From the NCBI GenBank assembly GCA_023974075.1, contig CM043798.1:6271397-6335396 (forward strand): a DNA stretch of 64,000 bases, in the 5' to 3' direction. Below, in pieces: positions 1 through 9,737 of this stretch (the first letter of the stretch is position 1; each line of letters opens with the position of its first letter). Source of the stretch: Chaenocephalus aceratus. Lineage: Eukaryota > Chordata > Actinopteri > Perciformes > Channichthyidae. Both the position numbers and the translations under genes were made by a program. The notes under the pieces are model-generated. The model was not told the DNA's origin and did no database searches. It saw nothing but the letters and a program-made list of their open reading frames with translations.

Positions 1-1184
1 AGTGGGACGTGACCCTGGCCTGTGATCCACTGCAGAAACGTTGCAGGTGTGATGGGATGTAGGCCATCTTTATCTACATCCATGATCTTCAGCTATGAGG
101 AAAATAAACAAAAACCGTTATGACAGTTTAAAGTGTAGTTTTCCTTTAGTGCAAGTGAATTGTACTGAGGTATTTTAACCACAGAACGTCTGATCCAAAA
201 AAGGTAATCAAGTTTGTGTAATTCAGGATTCCTACAACATCTTAAACATTAAATTCAAGGACATTTTAAGGTTTTTCCAAGCCCAATGCCTTCAAATTTA
301 AAAACCCAACTTACACTTACATTTAAATCTTCATTAGAAGTACATCGAAAACTTTATACCTTCATATAGGAAGTCCTGAATGAAGTTCATCATCTCCAGC
401 TCAACCTGATGCCTGGTAGTCCCTTTGTCACTCAGTTGAGGAAGAATGGATGTCATGACAAACTGCATTGACCTATGATGAGAACAAATCCAGATGTAAC
501 TGATGTACTCTTTACTCCTTAACTTTTGAATATCAAATTGTAAAGAATGGTCTCTTTTGTTCTGCTCATTTTTACATCTTCCCCAGAAACAAACAAGGGC
601 TGGCAGATATCTGGGTACTGACTCAGCAGTGAAAGGAGCCCATACAGCTGCAAGCCTTCCCTTAGTTGTTCCAACATAGGCTGTAGCCGCAGCACTGCGT
701 GGAGTATGATGGCACTACAAAATTACAAAGTAAATGCAATCCTAAATAAAAGGTACTCATGTAACATCTTTTAATATACAAAAATAAATAAGTGTCAAGC
801 ATGCCGAACAATGGTGTCCTTGTTTGGAATGGAGACATTTCCAGTATATCCACAATTCAATATTTCATCAGATAGGCCTATCATTGAATGCTCAGTCGCC
901 GACTCAACCTGAAAACAGAGAAGTACATCTCTTTACCATATTCAATATAAACCTATGACTATAATTGGAAAATAAATGCTTATTTCTTATTAACCCAGCA
1001 TTTACATAATATAGAGCTCATACCAGGTCAATTAACTCTCAGCTGGACATCTGCCACTGAATCACTGTTGAGAACCTTCTGGTTTATACGTCCACTACAG
1101 AGGTAACTGTAAGTCCATGGGCTGAAGAAGGCAGGGGCGGGGCCACCTTGTGCCAAACTAACAGCCAAAATCTCTCCCACTGTC
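1..1184 (-). CDS. HECT-type E3 ubiquitin ligase-like gene (G2E3-like), partial
   Basis: Five exons can be read on the minus strand: 1037-1184, 805-908, 576-714, 360-462 and 1-92 (continuing off the edge). Spliced, they give segments such as AVSLAQGGPAPAFFSPW, SDEILNCGYTGNVSIPNKD, LREGLQLYGLLSLLSQYPD, MMNFIQDFLYE and TFLQWITGQG. These resemble the HECT region of fish G2E3-like ligases, which transfer ubiquitin through a C-terminal cysteine; that cysteine would lie left of base 1. The first three exons join in frame. The 805 donor is GC rather than GT. Joining exon 4 (ending in phase 1) to the last exon gives a stop at once, although the last exon has a good conserved frame in another phase. 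Either a border is misplaced, or there is an indel, or the copy is a decaying pseudogene. G2E3-like genes are multicopy in fish. The family call is from recalled motifs, not a search. Confidence 0.6.
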
Positions 1185-1212
1185 CTATTAACACAGATTG
1201 AGCATGAATGCA

Positions 1213-2340
1213 TTATGTATATACAACATCTGAAGATGTGTAGTTTTATTCATGTTTTCACATAATTTTACAGCATATTGCTATACTATTTCAGACTCAG
1301 TATTTACATTCTTATATTCAAAGAAAATCAGTAATATCTTTAAAAACAACAAGTCCTTTTATATCAGCTGTGCACCGTTATGGTGTAAATATAACCTATC
1401 TATAAATTAGATCAAATGTAAAAGTCACCCGAATTAGTGTTGATACTGCAAGGAGACGTATTGTGTGAAGAGAAATTAAAGATGTTGTTTAATTGTTGAT
1501 ATATTTATGATCCACGTCAAGTATTCAGTTTCGGCGGCATTTCTTCAGTTTTTCCAAAGGTCTTCTCATCAGGGCTCTATAAATAAAGAACTACGGCAGA
1601 TCTGTAATATGTAATGCAGCCGAACCGTGTATTACAATGCCGTTATGTGATGACTTTCAAAGAGAAAAGCAAGAGCACTCGGAATTAAGTAGTATTTTAT
1701 TCTTTTTAAATGTTTTCCGGATTTCATATAATATAAACACCAAATCCCAGCATGCATTGCGGCTAAAACATCCAATCAGCGAGCTTAAACCATAGCTGAG
1801 GATCTTGGGTAATCGCTCGAAATGCCTACGTCTGTTTCCGGTTATTTTTATTTTGAAATTCAGTTCCTGACGGACGCCAAAAAATTATAGAATTAAACCA
1901 ATAAATAAAAGCAAGGATAATTGTGTGTTATTGGTGAGTAAATAACAGTGTGTTATTTTGAAAAGAATAACAAATTAGAAGGAAAAAAAGATTTAAAAAA
2001 TACAGATTTCAGTATCCTGAGGCTCTGAGCCCCATTTATTTTCCTCACAGACGGCAACAAAAGTCCGAAATTATACGATTTAAAATAAAAGCAATAATTG
2101 TGGCTTGATATTGAGTAAGAACATGTTTTTATGAACCACACAGCTTCCGGTCTTCCACGACCCGACCGGAGAAAAAGACGTGCTGCAGCCTGCAGGCACG
2201 AAACACATTACCAGTAGAAATACATTGCTTTTAAAATCGTGCTGTGCAACACAAAAAAAAGGGGGAAATCGTGTTGGTGAACACGAATCAATAGATTATA
2301 AATCGTGTTGGTGAACACGAAATGCCATGAGACTGGGTTG
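1213..2340. mobile_element. Truncated copy of the long-TIR (CAACCC/GGGTTG) transposon family
   Basis: This block is closely similar, in the same orientation, to 16316-17440. The shared start is the ACATCTGAAGATGT stretch and the shared end is GGGTTG at 2340, preceded by two copies of the near-palindrome TCGTGTTGGTGAACACGA. Only the inner half and the right terminal repeat are present. The left repeat is missing, as if the copy was truncated next to the HECT-like gene. The small reading frames inside it are not genes. Confidence 0.75.
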
Positions 2341-2379
2341 GTATAGTATGTGTATTCACTGAATTTCACTCTCTGTCCT

Positions 2380-2470
2380 AAATGCCTTGTTGGAGCTCCT
2401 GCCCCCCCTCCCTGTGAGCCCAGTGTGCTCTGATTGGTCAGCTCGCTGCTACGAGGAGCTGACAGTGTGA
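2380..2470. repeat. Interspersed repeat sharing a CTCTGATTGGT core
   Basis: The stretch GAGCCCAGTGTGCTCTGATT at about 2415 closely matches 35560-35585 and 45748-45775, with a weaker relative near 42210. I read these as copies of one short dispersed element. Its ends are not clear here, because it adjoins the long-TIR copy on the left and another MITE on the right. Confidence 0.5.
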
Positions 2471-2511
2471 GCTGGCTTACTGGTGTGGTTTCCTGCTTGC
2501 TGCGAGACAGT

Positions 2512-3498
2512 GGGTGTTTCTCAATCACGAGTACGCTTGCTTGGTAGCACATGTCTGCCGAGCATCTTGCTTCAGAAGCGAGGCAAGAATACTTCCTGGC
2601 ATTCGGAAAACAAAGAGTGGAACAGGCTAGCAAGTGTGCAGGTGTGCGTCATATGAGAGGCCCCGCCTTACATTTTCTGCCACAGATTTGGGGAAATTGG
2701 TCCGTGCGCAAAGCATTGTGGGGATTTTAAGACCGCAGAGTCTACACATGTGCAGCCTCGACATTTCTCCTAACGAAGTATGCCGGGCTCGGTAGATTGC
2801 CAAGTATGCTGGAGAATCGAACAGTACTTCGGCGGCACTCGATTACGTAGTATGCTTGTAACGGCCCCTACACACGGCGGCGTGCGTTGCCGCTTGGCGG
2901 TGGGCGTGTCTTGAGCTTGGGGAATCAACGCGAGCAGCCCGACCAACAACCAACCACATGAATGTCCCGCCCCGGACATACAAAGCAAAGCATTCATGCT
3001 ACATCCATGCTGGCTAAATATACTGTCTATGCTTGCTAGCTGTCCATTCAAACGAAATACACTGGATATAAACTCCCCAAACAGGCGAAAACCTACCAGT
3101 TTCCCCCACTGTCTCTGCCACCTCCCCCCATGCCTGGCTCCTCCGGTTTGTATCCCTGTATGTTCCCTACCGCCACGATCATTTTCTCCTCCTTTTGTTA
3201 ACATATGGGAAATAACTGCGGTCTAGCTCTCCCAACATACACCCGGTTTGATTGGCTACTGCTTGTACTGTCAGATTTACATACGAGGGATTTGATTGGC
3301 TGACGCCTCCGTCGAGGCGGCAAAAGTAGAACATTGCTCTACTTTTGCAGCGAGCACCTCGAGAGAAGTTTGGCGAATCGTGACGTCACCCCATTCAAAG
3401 TGAATGGGTAGAAGCGTTGAAGCGGCAACGCACGCCGCCGTGTGTAGGGGCCGTAATAGTAGCTCTGGAGCAGCTTTACTCGCGATTGAGAAACACCC
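2512..3498. mobile_element. MITE-like element with GGGTGTTTCTCAATC termini, split by a Harbinger MITE
   Basis: The left end GGGTGTTTCTCAATCACGAG faces its inverted partner ending at 3498 (CGCGATTGAGAAACACCC). AGT flanks both sides (2509-2511 and 3499-3501), a possible 3-bp target duplication. No transposase frame is visible. The element is interrupted by the insertion at 2862-3453, so its own length is about 0.4 kb. Confidence 0.65.
2862..3453. mobile_element. PIF/Harbinger-type MITE, TAA target duplication
   Basis: Near-perfect terminal inverted repeats of about 35 bp begin CGGCCCCTACACACGGCGGC at 2862 and return as GCCGTGTGTAGGGGCCG ending at 3453. TAA lies directly outside both ends (2859-2861 and 3454-3456). 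A 3-bp TWA duplication is the mark of PIF/Harbinger transposition. The element is about 592 bp with no transposase, so it is non-autonomous. Confidence 0.8.
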
Positions 3499-4157
3499 AG
3501 TGAGACATCGCAAATGGACGCGGGAAGGGGGGGGGTGCTAAGGCTCCACTAGCACCCGCATCCCCCAAACGCGGCGCACCTACAGTGTAAGCGCGCCACA
3601 GTTTTGCTGCGCTGCGAGGATCCACTATCACCCCCCCCCCCCCCCCCCAGCACGTCACATTTTCGCCGCTAATAGAGTGTGTGTGTGTGAGGAGCTCCAC
3701 GGATTGGTCCATTAGGTCATCATTACGTCACTTAGTACTTCGTTCCCTCTTTAGGTAAAAGGATTGGCACATGGTATACGCTGTGAATATGAATTGGTGA
3801 AATGCAAAGTGCTCTAAATTAAATCACACCCTCAACCCTTATCTGTATGAATGTTGCTTGTGCGTTGATAACATATATATTTTTTTAAAACAGCATGTTC
3901 TGTGAATAATAGGAATGTTAAGAACTGCATGATGTAATCCCTGTGAGTGCTTCTTGTCAGCAGAGAAGAATTATAGATGTTCAGACAGAGCCAGCTCATA
4001 CTCAGTATGATTTATTCAGATAATCTCTTGTCGACAACATGAGAAGTGTATTTAATTGTTTTGTGTTATCATCAAAGTTCTATAATTTTTATATTTTACT
4101 CACTGCAAATGAGAATTTTCTGCGATGCTCATATCTTTTTTAATGTTTTCCTTGCAG
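3499..4157. other. Short homopolymers; otherwise nothing recognised
   Basis: There is a run of Gs near 3527-3535 and a run of 18 or so Cs at about 3631-3648, followed by a short GT run near 3678. From 3720 to the pcp4 splice acceptor at 4157 the sequence is AT-rich with no repeat or coding signal I can name. The pcp4 first exon (the MSE start seen in mammals) was looked for here and not found. Confidence 0.5.
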
Positions 4158-4209
4158 AGGCAGGCATCTGGACCAAAGTCTGGGAACAGCAAAGCATCTG
4201 CTAGCCAAG
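4158..4209 (+). CDS. pcp4: pcp4 (Purkinje cell protein 4/PEP-19), internal coding exon
   Basis: After a pyrimidine-rich CCTTGCAG acceptor the frame reads RQASGPKSGNSKASASQ plus one base, then a GTATGC donor. Mammalian PCP4 begins MSERQ and its second coding exon starts at the same arginine and glutamine. The leftover G joins AT of the exon at 25266 to make Asp, so the two exons splice in frame. This segment is the low-complexity basic and Ser-rich linker before the acidic and IQ part. The exon with the initiator Met is not seen and probably lies left of the window or was missed. The following intron is 21 kb and packed with transposons. Confidence 0.8.
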
Positions 4210-4499
4210 GTATGCTATCATGTTAAGATTGATTTACATATACCAGTATAGCTCATTAAACTAATTGTTCCCTTTTGACCGAATAGAAAGTGTGATTTTC
4301 AATTATCATCAGGCTACAAAAAATCCTAAACCCCCAAGTGTTAATTGTAAAATACCATGAACTTTGTCAATTTATTAGTAGAGTGTAGTAGAGTATACTG
4401 TACGTAAAATAAAGAATGATGTATAGAGTTTGCATTTTATTGTTGAAAATAATCAAATGTTTTACTTGTCATTCACATTCCATTTATAAAAAAAATCCA

Positions 4500-6080
4500 T
4501 TTTCCAAGGTTTATTGACATATCATATATACAACTAGGGCGTAGTTATGCAATGAATGAAAAACTTGGGTCGCAGGTTCCTTAACAGTGCATTACAAAAC
4601 ATCTATCAATAGTGTGTACAGTATACCTCCACCATTAAACTGTCAAATTCTGCACATACATAAGAGTATAATTAATATGTATACCATCAGTTAGTGCTTC
4701 AACATAGTTAACATTGCAGGAAAGCAATATATTAGACGTTAAGTACTTTGTCAGGCCTAATATTTATCTGTAGATACCCCCAAAGGTTTTTTCTTATTTA
4801 AAAGAAGACCTTAACCTAAAGTATTCTTTAATGTTTAAATAAAGGTTAATTTGTTTTTCTGTTTTGTACATCCTCATATTAATATCTTTGTACATCGTGC
4901 ACTACACTGTTTTGTTGTAGAGATCACTTACAGTATCTTCTTGATTTTTTACATTCTATATTTCTATCATTGATCTTCTATTTTCCCCCTATTTTGTAGG
5001 TAAATATAACATATTCAACAAAAAAATGCAATAACGTGCTTTAAACACTAGGCGGTGCGGGTTAAAAAACAGTCAAGTTTACAGTGTTAACACAATAAAT
5101 TATACATTCCAGTATAAGTTTACAGCTTAGTTCATGACGGATGTATTTTGTTATCCACACATATATTTTTTTGACATTTGAACCTACACCTGCAACAGTC
5201 AAAGACAGGCAACTGTTGAGGAGTTGGAAAGGTCTGTAGACATTACAAATAAGGTACACACAGCAGACAATGCCATAAAAACTTTGTATTATTAGTGTAG
5301 ACAATGTATAACATCTGAAGATGTGTAGTTTTATTCATGTTTTCACATAATTTTACAGGATATTGCTGTATTATTTCACTTTTTTTTTTTACTTCTACAC
5401 ATTAATATTGATTTGTAAAACATCATAGACAGAAAGGTATATCCATCATTTAATGGTAAGCTATTGCAATTCTGAATCCATAGATGTGTCTCCCATCACG
5501 CAAATCCCCTGACTATTCTCTCAACTCAGTATTTACATTCTTATATTCAAAGAAAATCAGTAATATCTTTAAAAACTACAAGTCCCTGTCTATCAGCTGT
5601 GCACTGTTATGGTGTAAATATAGCCTATTTACCAATTGGATCAAACATAAAAGTCAGCCGAATTAATGTTGATACTGCAAGGAGACGTATTGTGTGAAGA
5701 GAAATTGAAGATGTTGTTTAATTGCTGATATATTTATGATCCACGTCAGGTATTCAGTTTCGGTGGCAGTTCTTCCAGTTTGTCTAGAAGTCTTCTAATC
5801 AGGGCTCTATAAATAAAGAACTACGGCAGATGTGTAATATTTAATGCAGCCGAACCGTGTATTACAATGCATTTATGTGATGACTTTCAAACAGAAAAGC
5901 AAGCACACTCAGATTAAAGTATTATTTAATTTTTTGTAAATGTTTTTCGGATTTCATATCGCATAAACACCATATCCCAACGTGCATTGCGACTAAAACA
6001 TCCAATCACCGAGCTTCAACCATAGCTGAGGATCTTGGGTAATCAGTTCAGTGGGTGTGCATTGTTATGCTGTGTTCGTT
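4500..6080. mobile_element. Partial copy of the long-TIR transposon (internal region and part of right arm)
   Basis: The order of blocks matches 15700-16900 and 52230-54150: the AAAACTTGGGTC block, the AGATACCCCCAAAG block, the ACATCTGAAGATGT block, and the CATAGCTGAGGATCTTGGGT block near 6025. Neither outer terminus is kept; similarity stops near 6050. On the minus strand the piece near 4500-4640 reads like a LINE 3' tail (TTGACATATCAT on the plus strand), so the family carries an older retroposon fragment. Confidence 0.7.
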
Positions 6081-6159
6081 ATTCCCGCGTCCAGGAGAGA
6101 AGCTTTAAAAGGAGACTAAATGTGACCCGCTCTATCGAAATCAGTCGGAAGTCGCAACG

Positions 6160-6560
6160 GCTCATTTCAAAATAAACGTGGATTTACGTAAAAAACAATT
6201 TCTTCGGGGTTCAGGTGTTTTGTTTGATTTTAAACAAACAAAGTCTTGGCTTTCAGAATATGAAACTTTTATTTCTAAAATCACACAATAAATACATTTT
6301 TGAAGCTTGTAAAGGGCCGAAGACAGGCACCTCTCACTCGCAATCTGCTCTTCCGCAGCGCCGCCCCCCCTCCCTCCGGCTGAAATTATGAATGTAAGAG
6401 TATAGTAATCATAGATAACACGGCAGGGTCCGTTACAGTTTGTTTTCATCTGATTTCAATTAAACAAAGTCTTGGCTTTCAGAATATTAAACTTGTTTCG
6501 GAAAATTCAGATGATAAATATAACTTTGAAGCTTGTAACGGCATAATTACAGGCGGAGAA
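6160..6560. repeat. Diverged direct repeat pair, about 100 bp each
   Basis: A block with AAACAAAGTCTTGGCTTTCA and TTTGAAGCTTGTAA occurs at about 6232-6320 and again at about 6462-6545 with many differences. It is probably transposon-derived. No terminal structure or reading frame supports a family name. Confidence 0.5.
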
Positions 6561-6659
6561 CGGAGTAACTTAACGTCACAGCAGGCATAACAACAGCCGG
6601 TGTTTCTCGTGAGTGTTTTCCCCGGGAAACAAACACAATACACACAAACGCAAAATTAC

Positions 6660-6660
6660 A

Positions 6661-6691
<31 letters not shown>

Positions 6692-6692
6692 G
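6660..6692. repeat. CA microsatellite
   Basis: An almost pure CA run of about 30 bp. The Thr-His and Val-Cys reading frames over it are artefacts of the repeat. Confidence 0.9.
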
Positions 6693-6799
6693 TATACACT
6701 TATGGTATACACACACACTCGCGAGCTTCCCCTCCAAACGGAAATATCTTCCCTCCGTAGTATTTTGATCATTTGCTCCGCTAATAATCAATAAGATCG

Positions 6800-7533
6800 A
6801 TGGATTCCAGAGAAGAGAAAACTTTGAAGGCCTTTTTCTAACAATGATGACTCTGTGACAGTCATTATATAATGTGACATATTTTGCTTAATATTTGGAG
6901 TAGAACAACAATCCGGATATCATTAGAAAGCTAGGAATATCCTCTTTCCAACAGTGTATACAACTCAAAATGTGTCTTCGGGTCAATGCGACTGATTTCG
7001 ATGGAGCAGGTCACAAATGGAGTCTCTGAGAAGGTTCAAATGGTACTTTAATTAATAAAAAGGCACGGTAATGTTACAAGCAGGAGATTGTTCAGTCAGG
7101 AGAGAAAGGCTGCAACTTCCTCTCCCAGTGGTGGTCGTGCAGAAGAGCCCTCACAAGCATTCGTCCTTCCCGCTTGCTGGCTGTTTGCTCCTCCTCTCTA
7201 GGGGCTGTGGTGACGTAGGAGACTTCCCCCTCATTCTTCTGTGTCCAATATTGCGTTAAACGGAGGATTTCGACATTTTACATTCATTGTATAACTAGAC
7301 ACGCCTTTTCTCCTCCTTAAGTCTTTCATGACTTTTCATTTAACACATTCTAAACGCTGTAATCAATACTCCAAAAAATACTTCACGGCAGTTTGGTTTC
7401 CGGTCGTTCCGGATGTTGTCACACGCTACCCACGTCTGTAAACAATAACATATTCAAATAAACTGTAGCCTACCTTCATTTAATATTCAGCAATAATAAT
7501 ATCTTGGTTCAATTAGTTGTAGTGTTAAATCAG
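6800..7533. other. Left flank of the DIRS element; nothing recognised
   Basis: Moderately AT-rich DNA with no terminal repeat, tail or open frame that I can defend. A 62-codon frame at 7071 has no recognisable motif. The region ends where the DIRS left end begins. Confidence 0.4.
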
Positions 7534-7560
7534 TAGTTCTCATTCATAACACTCCGTTCG

Positions 7561-7705
7561 ATGTCTCACTATGGGATGCGCCTCATCGCGGAGCAAACAG
7601 AAGCATCAATCTCATTACGCCAATCCTGATTGGCCGGTGATTCTTGACGTCAACGTCAGGGGAAATCACCCCCTATAAGTAGCGTGCGCCACGATGCATG
7701 CGTCA
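7561..7705. repeat. DIRS left inverted terminal repeat
   Basis: Reads ATGTCTCACTATGGGATGCG onward and is the reverse complement of 12075-12219 over its full 145 bp, with only a few differences near the inner end. A TATAAG-like sequence lies in its inner part, at about 7674, which could serve the element's promoter. Confidence 0.9.
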
Positions 7706-7786
7706 TTCAAACACCTCTTCTCGCTTCAGAGCACATCTCGAACGGTAGCCGGGCTAGCTTAACAGTCCACAGACTGAACGAACGAG

Positions 7787-8619
7787 ATGGATGCCTCTCC
7801 CCCTCACACCAGAGGAGTCAGGAACTCGGAGGCTCGGCGCTGCGGTTGCGGGTTGAAAGTGTCAGGCACAGACTCACACCAGATCTGTTCGTCCTGCCTC
7901 GGGCTGGAACACGCCCAGGAGGCCATCGACAACCCCGGCTCGTGCGGACATTGTGCCCGCCTCACCGTGAAGAGCCTCCACCGAAGGTTAGCGCAACAAG
8001 TTAACCTGTCGGGACGGGACCCCCTCATGTCCACTGATCCGCCGACCGGCAATCAAGACACGGGGACGTCTGCCGCAGAGATGGAGCCCCTCACTGTGGT
8101 CTGGGGCTCACCGACAGCGGCACCCGCAGAACCGGAATCCCGCGCCATATCAGGCCGAGATCCGGTGGCGGCAAGAAACGCGGGAACGGGGCCCCACGCT
8201 ATACCAAGCTGGGGCTCCCGACTGGACCTCACCATGGTTTCACCCGCGGAAGATGTCCTGGAGTTAGACTACATGGAGGACGAAGAGTATACCTCTGAGT
8301 TCCTCCTGTCTGACTCGGATGAGCAAGAAGACGACGTCTTCGTGTCACCAGCTCAGGCTGCAAAGCCGGGAGCGATGGCTGCTCTCTCGGCGATAGCACA
8401 CCAGCTTCGCCCTGTCTCAGTATGGACCTACAAGCCGTGTGTCAGCGCGCTGCGGCCAGACTAGACAAGTTGGCTGAGAAAATCTCCGGTTCCGGCTGCA
8501 GCTCAGGCTCAGCCAACCCAGAATTTCGGTCAGCAGTCGAGGAAGAAGAAGCGAGCGGCGTGACAGCCCCTACTTCTCCCCTCCGTGAATGTGTTCCAGC
8601 CGCCTCGAGAGATGCCTAA
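7787..8619 (+). pseudogene. DIRS gag-like open frame, frameshifted
   Basis: A 225-codon frame (7787-8464) starts MDASPPHTRGVRNSEARRCG. It has a cysteine and histidine cluster (CGCG, CSSCLGLEHA, CGHC at about residues 24-60) like that of DIRS gag proteins, then an acidic middle (LELDYMEDEEYTSE). Its end is out of register. From about 8422 the plausible continuation (MDLQAVCQRAAARLDKLAEK) lies in another frame and runs to 8619. I infer an indel near 8415. The role would be binding the element's RNA; the present copy looks non-functional. Confidence 0.55.
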
Positions 8620-9737
8620 ACGCCATCCTCAAGTCCGCACAAACACATGTCACACGTTGGTTGATTCCTCTGTCATTAAACATTTGCCGCTGACGCATCC
8701 AGGCCGAGGGCGCAGCTCAGAAAAATGAATAGAAAATCAATAAAACCAATTTTCTCCCCTTTTGAGAGCAGCAACGGCATCTCTCAAAAGGCGGATTATT
8801 GACGGGTCTGTGAAGGCACCACCGCCACACGCAGTGCCGGCTGGAGCTGTAAGCGTGACATCTCAGCTGGCTCTAAGGAGCATGCAGCAGGAGATACTCA
8901 CGACACCCAAGCTGCCTCGAACTCTGCTCGGTTTAAAACACCGAAGACGCAGAGGTCGCAGCCCATACCGAGTCCCCAGCCCAGGCTGGAGACGAGGGCA
9001 AGTTGGCCGAGAAAATCTCCGGTTTCGGCTGCAGCTCAGGCTCAGCCAACCCAGAATTTCGGCCAGCAGTCGAGGAAGAAGCGAGCGGCGTGACAGCCCC
9101 TCCTTCTCCCCTCCGTGAATGTGTTCCCGCCGCCTCGAGAGATGCCTCAACGTCATCCTCAAGTCCGCATAAAACACATCTTTCTGTCTGAATAAACCAT
9201 TTTCCGCTGACGCATCCAGGCTCCGGCCAAGGGCGCAGCTAAAAAAAAATGAAAAGAAAGACAATAAACAGTCCGTTAACCATAAATCCCCTTCTGAGAG
9301 CAGCTACGGTCTCTCTCAAAAGGCGGATAATAAACGGGTCTGTGAAGGCCGCCACGCGCATGCGCAGTGCCGGTTGGGGCTTTAAGGGCACTACCGCCAC
9401 GTGCGTACGCAGTGCCGGCTAGAGCTGTAAAGAACGGCCCGTCAATCCTTCCCCTTTCAAGAGCAGCTACGGCATTTCTCAAAGGACGGATTATTGACGG
9501 GTCCGTGAAGCCACCGCCACACACATGCGCAGTGCCGGCCGGGGCTTTAAGGGCACCACCGGCACGCGCAGGCGCAGTGCCGACTGGAGCCGTGAGGGCA
9601 CCACCGGCACACACATGCGCAGTACCGGCTGGAGCTGTAAAGGCACCTCCGTCACGCACATGCGCAGTGCCGGTCGGAGCCATAAGAGTGACATCCCAGC
9701 TGGCTCTAAGGAGCATACAGCAGGAGATACTCACGAT
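8465..9737. repeat. Internal tandem duplication within the DIRS element
   Basis: The block starting AAGTTGGCTGAGAAAATCTC (8467) returns at about 9001. The block starting GAGAGCAGCAACGGCATCTC (8765) returns near 9296 and in part near 9461. The two units are about 535 bp apart and similar throughout, so a tandem duplication separated gag from the downstream frames. It sits where the reverse transcriptase would be expected. Confidence 0.8.
9350..9692. repeat. 45-bp minisatellite in the DIRS element
   Basis: About six units of a GC-rich motif around ATGCGCAGTGCCGGC occur, most at 45-bp spacing and some longer or interrupted. Because 45 is a multiple of three, the units translate in the long frame as 15-residue repeats of the type CAVPAGAVKAPP. 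No stop occurs in that frame across the array. Confidence 0.85.

Noticed and set aside
2208..2633. 141-codon minus-strand frame
   Set aside because: It crosses the border between the long-TIR copy and another MITE and has no domain.
2770..3204. 144-codon minus-strand frame
   Set aside because: It lies mostly inside the Harbinger MITE and has no transposase motif.
9276..9734. 152-codon minus-strand frame
   Set aside because: It is a shadow of the 45-bp GC-rich repeats of the DIRS element; no motif, and the recombinase is on the other strand.
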